In this document: piece by piece, positions 1-8,966 of the stretch
How positions within the stretch are numbered: the first letter of the stretch is position 1
Layout: every line of letters begins with the position of its first letter
Assembly (NCBI RefSeq): GCF_029910095.1
Contig: NZ_CP094526.1
Coordinates: forward strand, 6,758,001 to 6,822,000
DNA: 64,000 nucleotides
Source of the DNA: Bradyrhizobium sp. ISRA464
Lineage (GTDB): Bacteria; Pseudomonadota; Alphaproteobacteria; Rhizobiales; Xanthobacteraceae
Reading direction: 5' to 3'
Translations under genes and position numbers: made by a program
The notes under the pieces: generated by a model
Told to the model about the DNA's origin: nothing
The model's input: only the letters and a program-made list of their open reading frames with translations
Database searches by the model: none

Positions 1-213
1 CAGACCTATGGTGCCCGATCCTTCCGGCGCCTCAATGACGTAGGTGGCGAACCGTGCTCCGGTTTCGATGTTGTAGATTTCGACGCGCTCGTTGACCAGA
101 AATCCCGCCGCATCCAATAGCGCGCGATCGATCGATATCGAGCCCTCATAGTGCAGATCGGCCTGCGTGACCGAGGCGCGATGGATTTTGCCTTTCATCA
201 ACGTGACTTGCAT
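1..213 (-). CDS. panD: Aspartate 1-decarboxylase, N-terminal 71 codons (cut by window edge)
   Basis: Pyruvoyl-dependent enzyme that decarboxylates L-aspartate to beta-alanine for pantothenate/CoA synthesis in the cytoplasm. The minus-strand translation begins [20 protein letters not shown] and carries the self-processing Gly24-Ser25 pair, where cleavage of the family proenzyme makes the pyruvoyl group; Tyr22 and the downstream conserved core are also as expected. The start is the ATG at 213. The 3' part (a family member is usually about 115-140 residues) lies outside the window. It sits 47 bp downstream of bioB in the same direction, so the two are probably one cofactor operon under the BioR-like site upstream of bioB. 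I see no internal damage in the visible part. Confidence 0.93.
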   Translation of the reverse strand, partial: MQVTLMKGKIHRASVTQADLHYEGSISIDRALLDAAGFLVNERVEIYNIETGARFATYVIEAPEGSGTIGL

Positions 214-260
214 GGCTCACCTTTGCTGGAGTTTGCGCGCAATGCGCTCACTGCTCTGTT

Positions 261-1256
261 TCACTTGGCTGAGGACTTGATGCCGAGCCGACCGAGCAAG
301 TTTGCATCGCAATCGGCTTGCGGGTTTTTGGTGGTCAGAAGTACGTCACCAATGAAGATCGAATTCGCGCCAGCCAAAAAACACAGCGCCTGGGCCTCGT
401 CGGTCATGTATTGTCGTCCGGCGGAGAGCCGCACCACGCTCTTTGGCATCATGATCCTGGCGGTTGCAACCAGCCGCGCAAATGCGATCGGATCGGGACG
501 CGCCGCGGTGTCGTTCACTGGCACGCCCTTGACTTCGTTCCACAGATTGATCGGCACGCTTTCCGGGTGCTTTTCGAGATTGGCGAGCATGACGAGCATG
601 CCCAGTCGGTCCGCGGTGCACTCGCCCATCCCGACAATGCCGCCGCTGCACAGCTTGAGACCGGCCCTGCGGGCATGTCCAAGCGTGTCGATGCGGTCCT
701 GCAGGGCGCGGGTCGAGATGATCTTGCCGTAGAATTCGGCTGAAGTGTCGACGTTATGATTGTAGAAGTCGAGCCCGGCGTTGGCGAGTTGTGTCGCTTG
801 CTTGAATGTCAGCATACCAAGTGTGGCACAGGTTTCCATGCCAAGATCTTTAACCGCACTCACCATGTCGCAGACAGTATCGAGATCGCGGCCTTTCGGA
901 CTGCGCCAGGCTGCGGCCATGCAGAAGCGGGCGGCGCCAGCAGCCTTGGCGCGCTGCGCGGCGGCAACCACATTTGCGCGATCCATCAGGCGCGTGGCTT
1001 TCAGGCCCGTTTCGTAATGTGCGCTCTGCGAGCAGTAGCCGCAGTCCTCCGGACAGCCGCCGGTCTTGATGCTGAGCAGGCTTGCCGTTTCGATGTGGTT
1101 TGGATCGAAGTTCTCGCGATGGACGCACTGCGCCTGAAACATCAGGTCGGAAAACGGCAGGTCATGGAGCGCTGCGGCCTCCGCTAGTTCCCAATCACTT
1201 CGGATCGATGCGCGGCTCGCGCCATCGTTCCGCTCGCCCTCCACAGCCGCGTCCAT
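261..1256 (-). CDS. bioB: Biotin synthase
   Basis: Radical-SAM enzyme that inserts sulfur into dethiobiotin in the last step of biotin synthesis. At 331 residues it is of normal length. The [4Fe-4S]/SAM cluster motif CxxxCxxC is present as Cys68-Cys72-Cys75 in the [16 protein letters not shown] context, and the later family block around YNHNVDTS (substrate and second-cluster region) is intact. The N-terminal 30 residues are less conserved, so the exact start is slightly open; the ATG at 1256 is used. It is divergent from a GntR-type regulator, and a perfect 13-bp inverted repeat lies 24 bp upstream of its start, which points to direct repression by BioR. panD follows on the same strand. The other biotin genes (bioF, bioD, bioA) are not in the window. 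Confidence 0.96.
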   Translation of the reverse strand: MDAAVEGERNDGASRASIRSDWELAEAAALHDLPFSDLMFQAQCVHRENFDPNHIETASLLSIKTGGCPEDCGYCSQSAHYETGLKATRLMDRANVVAAAQRAKAAGAARFCMAAAWRSPKGRDLDTVCDMVSAVKDLGMETCATLGMLTFKQATQLANAGLDFYNHNVDTSAEFYGKIISTRALQDRIDTLGHARRAGLKLCSGGIVGMGECTADRLGMLVMLANLEKHPESVPINLWNEVKGVPVNDTAARPDPIAFARLVATARIMMPKSVVRLSAGRQYMTDEAQALCFLAGANSIFIGDVLLTTKNPQADCDANLLGRLGIKSSAK

Positions 1257-1279
1257 CTTGATTTTCCCACCCTCGACGG

Positions 1280-1310
1280 ATCATAGATAATAACCGATAT
1301 TATCTATGAT
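1280..1310. promoter_or_regulatory. BioR-type operator for bioB
   Basis: Perfect inverted repeat: 13-bp arm ATCATAGATAATA (1280-1292), 5-bp spacer, mirror arm (1298-1310). The arms contain TTATCTAT, which matches the published alphaproteobacterial BioR box (TTATCTATAA-like). It lies between bioB and the regulator, just upstream of the bioB start. Confidence 0.8.
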
Positions 1311-1360
1311 GTGATTGATTACGGGATGCTAGCCTAGGCCAGATGCGAATGCATTCGTTT

Positions 1361-1384
1361 TTATGATAGATAATCTATGATGAA
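1361..1384. promoter_or_regulatory. Second BioR-type half-palindrome at the regulator start
   Basis: ATAGAT-A-ATCTAT (1366-1378), flanked by further TTATGAT-like bases, repeats the arm sequence of the operator at 1280. It covers the first possible ATG of the regulator (1377). This suggests autoregulation and favours the downstream ATG at 1401. Confidence 0.65.
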
Positions 1385-1400
1385 CGGAGAGAACGCAACC

Positions 1401-2012
1401 ATGACTGGCCGCATTGCGCAAGCAATCGGCGAGCGCATCATCAACGGCGCGCTGCAGCCAGACGCCCCGCTCCGGCAGGATCACATCGCGCGGGAATTCA
1501 ACTCAAGCCACGTTCCGGTGCGCGAGGCCTTTCGACAATTGGAGGCGCAGTACCTTGTCGTAGCTCAGCCTCGTCGCGGGGTCCGGGTTGCGCCACTCGA
1601 CACCAATTCAGTGAGGGAAATCGCCGAGATGCGCGCCGCGCTCGAAGTGGTCGCGTTGCGCAATGCGGCCCCAAAGCTCACGTCTCACCATTTGGCACGC
1701 ATCGAGCTCGCTCTGATCGAGGGGGAAAATGCGCAGACCATTCAGGAATTTGAGGCTACCAACCGCGCCTTTCATCAGGCCCTCGTCGCGCCCTGCGCAA
1801 TGCCCCGCCTGCTCGCCAGTCTCGACGGACTGCAGCTTGCAAATTCTCGATTGGTGTTCGCGATGGCCCGCACGAGCGGCTGGCGACCGCGGCCCAGTCA
1901 GGATCACCGCCTAATTCTGCAAGCGCTGCGAGCGCGCAATATCGATCAAGCCTGCCGCCTGCTCGCGCGTCACATTCAAACGATTGAGCGCCTTGCCCTT
2001 CCGGCCTCCTGA
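1401..2012 (+). CDS. bioR: GntR-family transcriptional regulator, probably BioR (biotin repressor)
   Basis: FadR/GntR-type regulator of about 203 residues. The N-terminal winged helix-turn-helix (roughly residues 1-65, with VPVREAFRQLEAQ as the recognition region) is followed by an all-helical FCD-type ligand domain. BioR is the known biotin repressor of alphaproteobacteria and typically lies beside bio genes with TTATCTAT palindromes, exactly the arrangement here: divergent from bioB with two such sites in the intergenic region. The start at 1401 is preferred because GGAGAG stands about 10 bp before it and because the alternative ATG at 1377 overlaps an operator copy; an in-frame start at 1377 would add 8 residues. 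The family assignment is firm; the BioR name rests on context. Confidence 0.85.
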   Translation: MTGRIAQAIGERIINGALQPDAPLRQDHIAREFNSSHVPVREAFRQLEAQYLVVAQPRRGVRVAPLDTNSVREIAEMRAALEVVALRNAAPKLTSHHLARIELALIEGENAQTIQEFEATNRAFHQALVAPCAMPRLLASLDGLQLANSRLVFAMARTSGWRPRPSQDHRLILQALRARNIDQACRLLARHIQTIERLALPAS

Positions 2013-2178
2013 CGAAATAAGGTCGTTGCAAGTACCAAGGCAGACTGCGGGCAACATCGCTAGCGCCAAGCCCTTGAGCGGTCTAGCGCGGTCCCTATGG
2101 CTGCGGCCATTGCGGCGGCCCGGCTCTCAAGATAGTTATGCGGCCTCCTTGCGGCATCACTCCTCCTTTAGGGCTTCC

Positions 2179-2496
2179 ATGATTCGTCACATCGTCTTGT
2201 TCTCCGCGAAGGATAGGGCCCATATCGAGCAAATCATCGAAGGCCTATCGCTTCTCACTACAATCCCACATGCGCGCCGGCTTGAGGTTGCACGTAACCG
2301 CAAGAGCGATGCCCTCGGCAACGATATCGATGTCGTGGTTTACGGTGAGTTCGACAACGAGACGGAACTCGCGGCCTACAAAGCGCATCATCTGTACCAG
2401 GAATCAATCAGGCGGGTGCGACCACTCCGTGAGCTGCGGTTTGCCGCGGACTACGATGTATCGACCAATGCGCGCCCGGCTTCGACGCCGACATGA
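2179..2496 (+). CDS. Dabb-domain (stress-responsive A/B barrel) protein
   Basis: About 105 residues beginning MIRHIVLFSAKDRAHIEQII. The pattern of MIRHIVLF, a central DIDVVVYGEFDNE strand and YKAHHLYQES is characteristic of the Dabb ferredoxin-like fold, which usually forms dimeric beta barrels with small enzymatic or stress-linked roles. The reading frame stays open further upstream, but homology starts at this ATG. The gene lies 166 bp after the regulator in the same direction. No substrate can be inferred from sequence, and a link to biotin metabolism is only positional. Confidence 0.75.
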   Translation: MIRHIVLFSAKDRAHIEQIIEGLSLLTTIPHARRLEVARNRKSDALGNDIDVVVYGEFDNETELAAYKAHHLYQESIRRVRPLRELRFAADYDVSTNARPASTPT

Positions 2497-3150
2497 GCTA
2501 AGTGACTGCACGCATCGGTCCGCTGGCAGTCAGCCGGGTCCACCGGCGGGAATAGTTTGAAACCGGTCTCGATGGCTTGCAAGTCGCGGACGATGGTCAC
2601 CGTCGCGCAAGACCACCCAATGGGAGACCTCTCGCAGCGCTCCACTCGTTGGTCATTGACGGCAACTGCGGTGAATCGAGCCTGCCGCAGCAATGCGACG
2701 TCTCGAGCAATCGCCTGATCTTGCGTTTCTCGATAGCGCAGCAAGGCATGAGCTGCTCGGCGGCTACTCATATCCGGCCTGCAAGCCGTTCTGAACCTAC
2801 ATGGTTGCGGACGGAGGGCGGTTGCAACGGAGATGCTATCGAGGACGATTCATGGAGAGTTCTTTGCTCGCCAAGTATCCGTAAGAGCATTGACCGATTT
2901 GCTTCTGTTCCAGAGATGCCTGCAGGCTTTTTTGCCTGTCATCTGAACAGGACGTCAGAACGACTTGCCGATCCCGGCAATCGCCCGTCAGCGCTTGTCT
3001 CAATCAATCCTGCGCATCTATGGGCTGGTCGTCAGCTTCGAGGCCATCATGATTGCGCAGGATTGTTTCCGCCGGACGGCCCGAACAGGACGCTGCACGG
3101 CGGAGCCAGCGTTGGCGTAGTCGCGCCGACGGCAGCTCGCCCCGCTAGCC
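2497..3150. other. Gene-free stretch
   Basis: I see no gene here on either strand. The open frames have no recognisable domain, no convincing ribosome binding site and no neighbour logic. It precedes the chorismate-binding pseudogene and may contain its unrecognisable 5' part. Confidence 0.5.
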
Positions 3151-3189
3151 CGAGCTCGCCGCAGAATAGGGGCTCCAGCTCAACCGACC

Positions 3190-4015
3190 CGTGGCATTCG
3201 AACTTTCAGCCGGCAAAACTAATTGCAGCGTTCCAACACGTCGTCGACCTCGATTCTGGCAGGCGACGTCTTCCAGGTGAACGCTGGGCAGCACTCTTTG
3301 CGCACAGCTGTCGACCTCATTGGATCAGCTTGCCTTCTACTGCGGGCTGCCGTCGTCGAATCCAGCGCGCTTTGCAGCGCTGCTGGGCCAGGGCAAGCTG
3401 ACAATTGCATCGCCGGAACGATTCCTGAGACTCGACGGACGACGCATGGAAGCGCGCTCCGTCAAGGGCACGATCGCACATTCTGGAACTCCAAGGCAAA
3501 CCGACGCCGTGCTAAAATCCCGCTTCCGTCCGAAAAGGACAGTGGCCGATCGTTGACCCGCTGCGCAACGATCTATCCGCCGTTACACTGGCGGCGGTTG
3601 ATGGAAGTTCCTTGCGCTGTGCCACCTCGAATCCTGTGCGTCGGCGAACCACTTCGGCTCGATGGTCAGGCGCCGCACTGCAGCAGACCAAGACGCAGAG
3701 TGCTCTGAGCTTCGCTTCCGGACAGTTCCGCGAACTGGAGCGTCAACGATGCGATTGATGGGAATCATTGCGGATATCGAACGAGCGGCGCGAGACGTAT
3801 ATTGCGGCATGATCGGCTTCACGGGTTGAATGGGCTCATGGGTAGGAACATTGCGATCCGCAGTATGATGATCGACAATGACCTGGCCGCGCTGCATGCA
3901 CGCCGCGGGATAATGGCGATGCCTGGTCGGGAGGCCGAATATGAAGAGGCGCTCGCAAAGGCACAGCGAATCGTTGACGCTTTCGCGTCTCAACATTTGG
4001 TGCATTTTGATCGTC
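3190..4015 (+). pseudogene. Chorismate-binding enzyme (TrpE/PabB type) broken by several frameshifts
   Basis: Pieces of an anthranilate/aminodeoxychorismate synthase component I can be followed in order through changing frames: ILAGDVFQVN (about 3245), NPARFAALLGQGKLTIASPE then RFLRLDGRRMEARSVKGT (about 3355-3470), SEKDSGRS (3530), VDPLRNDLSAV (about 3550), RDVYCGMIGFTG (about 3790), NIAIRSMMID (about 3845) and EYEEALAKAQRIVDAF (about 3935-3985). These match the family landmarks AGDVFQVN, SPERFLR, KGT, SEKDRAEN, VDLLRNDL, PYCGAIGY and EYEETLxKA. At least four frame changes plus stops make a functional protein impossible. The pseudogene runs directly into the amidotransferase, so this was once a two-subunit chorismate-utilising operon. 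TrpE cannot be told from PabB on these fragments. Confidence 0.8.
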
Positions 4016-4624
4016 ATCATCGATAACTACGACTCCTTCGTCTTCAATATTGCCCGCCATGTCCGTAAGCTCGGGGAAGAGGCGCAAGTGATCCGAAATG
4101 ACGCGGTCACCGTCGGCGACGTCCTCGGCCTCAAGCCACAGGCAGTCGTCATCTCGCCCGGTCCCCGCACGCCTATGGAGGCTGGGATATCCACCGCCGT
4201 GGTCCGCGAGCTCTCCGGTCGCGTCCCAATTCTCGGGATCTGCCTCGGGCACCAGTGCGTTGGAAGCGCTTTCGGCGGGCGCGTGGCGCGCGCGCGTCGC
4301 CCCATGCATGGCCGGCCCTCGTGCATAACCCATGACGGCCGGGGGCTGTTTAAGGGATTACAGTCTCCGCTTTGCGTCGGGCGCTACCATTCTCTGATCG
4401 TCGAACTCACTGAGCCATGCGCGCAGGATCTCATGGTGACAGCCCGTTCAGCTGAAGGTGAGATCATGGCTTTGGCCCATCGCCATCAACCAACCTATGG
4501 CGTACAGTTTCATCCGGAATCGATACTGACCCAAGGAGGAGACGAGCTCCTTGCGAACTTCCTGCAATTGGCAAGAACTTTCGGCAGCGCGACAGTCGAA
4601 AAGGTCACGCCAGCCCAAACCTGA
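4007..4624 (+). CDS. Class I glutamine amidotransferase, TrpG/PabA type
   Basis: Would supply ammonia from glutamine to a chorismate-using synthase (anthranilate or aminodeoxychorismate). From the TTG at 4007 the protein is 205 residues and starts with the family N-terminus MIVIIDNYDSFVFNI. The catalytic triad is visible: Cys79 in GICLGHQC, and His169 and Glu171 in QFHPES. There is no ATG at the conserved start; an in-frame ATG at 3941 would add 22 residues that overlap the end of the upstream pseudogene. The protein looks intact while its partner (3190-4015) is destroyed, so it is either a relict or works with a partner elsewhere on the chromosome. TrpG versus PabA cannot be decided here. 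Confidence 0.82.
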   Translation: MIVIIDNYDSFVFNIARHVRKLGEEAQVIRNDAVTVGDVLGLKPQAVVISPGPRTPMEAGISTAVVRELSGRVPILGICLGHQCVGSAFGGRVARARRPMHGRPSCITHDGRGLFKGLQSPLCVGRYHSLIVELTEPCAQDLMVTARSAEGEIMALAHRHQPTYGVQFHPESILTQGGDELLANFLQLARTFGSATVEKVTPAQT

Positions 4625-4819
4625 GAAACCAGACCGGGAGATGCTGTATGGCGCGACAATCAATCAGGATGAGAGCGAAGTCTCACTCTGTTCGCCACCG
4701 CGCAATGCTGATCGCTTAATGCGCGCTGAGCTGTGGTTAATCGCGCGTGCGAGACAGGCGCAGCACGTATCGGGGATACGCGCGCGACGGGGCGGGGATC
4801 ACGCGTCTAGTACACGGAA

Positions 4820-5290
4820 TCAGAGCTGAGTGATACGGCGTCCTTTGAAACGGCGTTGATGGACCTTTTTCTTGGTCCAGACGAAGGGTTCGTATCTGTC
4901 GTTCTACGCGTTGACGTAGGCATCGATGTGATCCTGCAGCTGCTTGAGGCTTGCGAAGGAGGTGTCGCTGAGCGACTGCCCCTGCAAGATCGAAAACCAC
5001 ACCTCGACCTGATTGAACCAGGACACTCTTGTCGCCGTGAAATGTAATTGCACGTTGGGTGGGCCTTGCCAGTCCTCGCTCTTCTTGTGGGTGTTGAGGT
5101 TGTCGAGGATGACGTGAAGCTTCCGGTTCGGAAAAGCCGCGGTGAGGCTGTTCATGAAATCGAGAAATTCGACGCGGCGCCGGCGTTTTGAATGCGTCGC
5201 GATGATCTTTCCGGTGGCGACTTCGAGCGCGGCGATTAATGTTGTCGTGCCATGCCGCTTGTAATCGTGGCTCTGGTCGGTCAAGGCGTG
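4820..5290 (-). pseudogene. IS630-type transposase remnant, C-terminal half
   Basis: The minus strand encodes the DDE catalytic end of an IS630-family transposase: SHDYKRHGTTTLIAALEV, HVILDNLNTHK (second catalytic Asp region), WFNQVEVWFSILQ (Glu region), then a stop and, past it, NDRYEPFVWTKKKVHQRR and FKGRRITQL. The stop splits the last 30 codons from the rest, and the N-terminal DNA-binding half is missing beyond about 5290. It is a dead fragment. A related element at 8967-9667 retains the other half. Confidence 0.85.
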
Positions 5291-5545
5291 GCCAAGAACG
5301 CGTTAGGTTTTCTTCGCAGCTTTGGCCATTGGCTCTTCCCAAACAATAAAGGGACGATGGCTTTCGGCTCAACGAGGAGTCGCTGAGCGATGTTGCGCGC
5401 AAGTTCATCGGGACGGGCAGCGCTCATTTGCACCGCCCGCCCCATTGCCAAGGTCGCAGAGTCGCTGGAGCAAGCTGCCGTCCAATAACAACCCCGCTAT
5501 CAGAGCTATCTGGACGGGCTCCTAGTGTCGAGTGTTCCTCGGCGT

Positions 5546-6922
5546 CTACATTCGTGGATAATGGATGAGCCGAACGTCGTTGGGCCCTTCCGGACCCAAG
5601 AGGGCGGTATAGCGCTCGCCGCGAATGTCATATTGTTTTTCCGGCTGCGCCGCGTCCGGCAAGAGGCCCCAGCGGCCGAGCTTCGAAATCATCGTGGGCG
5701 GGGCGGGTTGGGTGCCGTGCGAAAAGCCCTCGGGAACGGCCCATGATGCTGCATAAATCTCGCGGACCGCGGGGGACGTCCTCTCAGCCCTGGAGGACGC
5801 CGGGGCGGCTTGCTCCGTCGACCGTCCAAGCCGCGCTGGCGAGGCCGGATTCGCCGGCCGCGCGCTAGGCTGCGGAACGCTTTCCAATCGAGATCCGCGA
5901 CGAATGGCAGCGCCTGGCGGATTGAGTGGGGTGCTTCGCCTCATCGCCGCCGCGGGCACGAACAGCGCGGTGTAGCGGTCAGTGTGAACCAGGAAACTGT
6001 TGGGTCGGCTGTCCTGGCTCGGCGGAATGCTGCTACCGTCAGGCGCAGCCAACACGTGCTGGTCGCCTTGCCGGAAGTTGAAGGGACGAACGACGGCTCC
6101 TGAATCCAGGGTCTGCTGATGGCGCGCGGTTGGCTCGAGAGACGATGATGGGCCGACGTCTTCCACCATCGCCCACAGCTGATCCTGATCGTAACCTTCC
6201 TCAGGAAGGACCAATGGCGAATCGACCGCTGGCCCGAAAGGCGACGGTGCGCCTGCGCTTTCCATCAGCACACGAGCTATTGAATTGCCCGGCTCGCTCA
6301 GCTGGCGCTCAATAGCATCCAGTTCCGCATGGCCTAGCGTCCTCTGCCTCTTCGCAGGACACAACTGCCGGCTGTAATCCTCACCCACGCGAGCCGCGTG
6401 ACTTGAAAGGGGGAGGCTCCCGGTCAGCTCGTTGTGAGCCGGCTGGGAACCGTAGCTCCAGTTGGAGTGACGAACGGCTTCTCCGGGATCCGGTGTTTGG
6501 TGATCGCGCGCGGCTGGCTTGAGAGACGATGCTAGGATGACTTCGCCCGTTATAGCTCGCGGCGGATCCTGATCGTGACCTTCGGCAGTCATCTCCTTAG
6601 GCCAGTTCAAAGCTTCACGCGACGCGCTGCGCTGAGAAGCGGCGTCCCCAACGCGTCTAGTGACTGCGTCCGGGGGATGAGGACCGCGTGCAGTATGGTC
6701 CCCAAGTTCCGACGCCTCGGTGAATCTACGGTCTTCATCAGACAGATGAGGATTGTAGCGATCTGGAGAAACGGGAATCCCGTCGACGGCAGTGGTATCA
6801 AGCTGCGGCACTTCATCCAAGTACGGCTCAAACTCCGCTTGCTGCTGTTGCGGTTGTGGCACCGCGGCGTTGTAAGCAGCAAAGTCTCGGTCGAATGGGT
6901 TGATGCTGTTAAACGGGTCCAT
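5546..6922 (-). CDS. Putative T3SS effector with C-terminal DIRGERYTALLGP module
   Basis: 458 residues from the ATG at 6922 (MDPFNSINPF...), preceded by GAGGGG and by a tts box 67-93 bp upstream, so it should be activated by TtsI and secreted into the plant cell. The N-terminus is Gln-rich and carries a Phe-Glu-x-x-Leu motif (FEPYL, Phe31) shared with five other proteins in the window. The middle is low-complexity and hydrophilic with degenerate repeats. The last ~70 residues (ASWAVPEGFSHGTQPAP ... YDIRGERYTALLGPEGP ... RLIH) form a module found three times in the protein at 23519 and once each at 10701 and 44350. No catalytic motif is recognised. The reading frame continues upstream of 6922 but crosses toward the tts box, so the longer start is unlikely. 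Confidence 0.75.
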   Translation of the reverse strand: MDPFNSINPFDRDFAAYNAAVPQPQQQQAEFEPYLDEVPQLDTTAVDGIPVSPDRYNPHLSDEDRRFTEASELGDHTARGPHPPDAVTRRVGDAASQRSASREALNWPKEMTAEGHDQDPPRAITGEVILASSLKPAARDHQTPDPGEAVRHSNWSYGSQPAHNELTGSLPLSSHAARVGEDYSRQLCPAKRQRTLGHAELDAIERQLSEPGNSIARVLMESAGAPSPFGPAVDSPLVLPEEGYDQDQLWAMVEDVGPSSSLEPTARHQQTLDSGAVVRPFNFRQGDQHVLAAPDGSSIPPSQDSRPNSFLVHTDRYTALFVPAAAMRRSTPLNPPGAAIRRGSRLESVPQPSARPANPASPARLGRSTEQAAPASSRAERTSPAVREIYAASWAVPEGFSHGTQPAPPTMISKLGRWGLLPDAAQPEKQYDIRGERYTALLGPEGPNDVRLIHYPRM

Positions 6923-6988
6923 GTCCCCTCTCGGTTTGAGTCGGTTCGCAATCCTGAGCAGATAGGGTCGCTCTCTGGTTCTCGCTCT

Positions 6989-7015
6989 ATCGGGATTAGC
7001 TGTCGACAAGCTGAC
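6989..7015 (-). promoter_or_regulatory. tts box for the effector at 5546-6922
   Basis: The minus strand reads GTCAGCTTGTCGACAGCTAA followed by TCCCG, a close match to the TtsI-binding tts box (GTCAGCTTnTCGAAAGCTAAtnCC). It is 67 bp from the start codon. Confidence 0.85.
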
Positions 7016-7659
7016 GCGCTTAAGTGAGCCAAGTTGGCCAGTCCGACGCGCCTGCCGGATTGCCTATTTAAGGAAACACTGACCGGTTAAGTCGGAGCCG
7101 GCACGAGCAGCTTCTATTGGTGGAATACCAGCATGGGGCCTGCAAGATCGTCCCAAAATAAAGGGTACTGGGAAGCGTTCTGGACGATGCGGTCCCGATG
7201 GCGGCCAACTGAGACGGACCTCTTCGTTGAAGGCATGCCGGCCGCTTGGTTGGGCTAGGCCGGTGCCCACCGGTTAGGCTCGCTCCTGCTGGAAGTAGCT
7301 GGGGAACACAAAGCGCCGGAGCAGGTGCTCGGCAGATTATGTGCCGATTGCGCGCAGCATTCTTCGCTTCCGTCACTTCTCTGCCGCGATACTTTGCTAG
7401 CTGTGGCTTCGTTCCGAGGCTCTGCGCGACTTCCAGCCCGTAAAAAGGATGGGGCAGCACGGCTGCGAGCACACTCCCAGCGGCTGCTAAACTATTTGGC
7501 AGATGAGTTACACAGCCGCAACGTCATCCCATGACCCATCAGGCACGCGAATGCGCCGGATTACCTGGCGTACGCAGTTCGTGGGACGCTCTCCCGCAGC
7601 GTGGCTAGCCGACCGGGAAGCCCCCCCGAAAAGTTGGCGGCCGCATGCTTTCCTCATTT
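7016..7659. other. Intergenic stretch between two divergent tts boxes
   Basis: No gene is supported on either strand between the leftward tts box (6989) and the rightward one (7660). Open frames are short and have no domain or clear start. Confidence 0.5.
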
Positions 7660-7687
7660 GTCAGCTTCTCGAAAGCCGCACCTGCCA
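7660..7687 (+). promoter_or_regulatory. tts box for the effector at 7724
   Basis: GTCAGCTTCTCGAAAGCCGC followed by ACCTGCC matches the tts-box consensus almost base for base and ends about 36 bp before the start codon. Confidence 0.88.
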
Positions 7688-7723
7688 AGATCAAACCGAA
7701 CGATCCGCGCGCGAGGGGAGCAG

Positions 7724-8791
7724 ATGAACATCGATCCACAGAACACAATAGAACGCTTGACCCAGCAGCAGCGGACGCAGCAAGAGCCGGGCAGACTAAG
7801 CCTACAAACCAGCTCACTAGCATACCCGTCCCCGGATCAAGCGGACTTTGAGCAGCAGCTGAGTGAACTGCGCTCAACATCAGATTCAGCTGCCGCTTCC
7901 ATGGATTTCCGGATTGGATCACCCTCGACCATGACGACGGGCAATCGGAGAGCGAGCGCCATCCGGGAAAGCGAGCGCTGCCCGGCCGCATCCTTTGTGA
8001 GAGGGCGCGCCGAACTTGCGGCATCGCTGGCCGGAGCGAGCGTTAAGGCGCTGAAGAACGAGATCAAACTCGCTGCGCAGCGAGCAACACAGTGGCCACG
8101 AACCACCGGATCTTCTGCCGGCAGTGTCGACGGCAAGCGCATTTTCGACGATGTGGTGGCATCATCATATCTGTCGCTGCACCGTTTTCAGAACGAGAAC
8201 ATCGATTGTGAGCCGATTCTAGACGAAAAGGTGAGTGCCATCGCGCATGTGCGTTCCCTAGCGGGTTTGCGTGCTCAGGCTAGCCCGCATGTTTATAAGG
8301 CTGCTATCTGCTCGGACGACGAAAGAGAGGACGAAATTGATATGGCGCGCCTCGCGGCATGGCACACGAAAGGCCTTACAGAGAGTGCTTTTGTGTCATT
8401 GTGCCAGACCCCCTCGCGACTGCTCCTTTCAAAGGACCATAGCGAGAATGGCGCGAACGCAATTGCAAAAAACGCTAAGAAGCTGCACACTTATACGGTA
8501 CCAAGCGTCACCGCCTGGCCGATCAAAAAGATCAACGATATTCTAGAGCGTGGGCATGCTCCCGGAGATGAGGAGTTGCGAGATTGGTTAGGGGTAATAC
8601 CGAGCGAGGAGACCGAGGTCTTGTTTCTGGGCGGCAATCTAGCTGATTATTGGACAGCCAGCGTGGATAATCCGAATACGGCTCGCGCACCGCAAGATCA
8701 TACACCGATCAAGAAGGTAAGAATCAACTCCGATACGCCCGAGATGGTGACCGACTCTCGAACTCATTCGCCATCGGATTCCGGCCACTGA
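7724..8791 (+). CDS. Putative T3SS effector, paralogue of the protein at 26829; ADP-ribosyltransferase-like layout
   Basis: 355 residues from the ATG at 7724, which has GAGGGGAG in front and a tts box just upstream. The N-terminus (MNIDPQNTIERL...) is polar and contains the shared motif DFEQQL (Phe42). It aligns along its length with the protein at 26829: RAELAASLAGASVKALKNEI, then RIFDDVVASSYLSLHRFQNE, then AAWHTKGLTESAFVSL, then LHTYTVPSVTAWPIKKI, and ETEVLFLGGNL near the end. The order His ... (S/A)-P/A-F-V-S-L ... hydrophobic strand ... E-T-E-x-LF-x-GG resembles toxins of the ADP-ribosyltransferase fold; that is inference from pattern only. The C-terminal 35 residues extend beyond the paralogue. 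Export in culture or infection is not shown by sequence. Confidence 0.75.
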   Translation: MNIDPQNTIERLTQQQRTQQEPGRLSLQTSSLAYPSPDQADFEQQLSELRSTSDSAAASMDFRIGSPSTMTTGNRRASAIRESERCPAASFVRGRAELAASLAGASVKALKNEIKLAAQRATQWPRTTGSSAGSVDGKRIFDDVVASSYLSLHRFQNENIDCEPILDEKVSAIAHVRSLAGLRAQASPHVYKAAICSDDEREDEIDMARLAAWHTKGLTESAFVSLCQTPSRLLLSKDHSENGANAIAKNAKKLHTYTVPSVTAWPIKKINDILERGHAPGDEELRDWLGVIPSEETEVLFLGGNLADYWTASVDNPNTARAPQDHTPIKKVRINSDTPEMVTDSRTHSPSDSGH

Positions 8792-8966
8792 CCTTCGCAG
8801 TCCAGGCGAGCTATCGACTATTGCCGAATCGGCCGGGACTGGCGCGCCCGCTTTCAGCTATTTGGAAGTCGAGCGTGCCGGGCGCATGCGCGTCCGGTCC
8901 GAAGGTGCGATCGAGTTTGGCCGTGATGATGAGGTCGCTGCCTAGGTTAGGCCATCCGCGTATTCT

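Noticed and set aside
151..1187. Several plus-strand frames across panD and bioB
   Set aside because: Shadows of the two conserved minus-strand genes.
2577..3401. Plus-strand open frame of 274 codons
   Set aside because: No domain over most of its length; its 3' third overlaps other-frame fragments of the chorismate-binding pseudogene, so it is an accidental opening.
4737..5408. Minus-strand open frame of 223 codons
   Set aside because: It is an out-of-frame reading of the IS630 remnant, which is recognisable in another frame.
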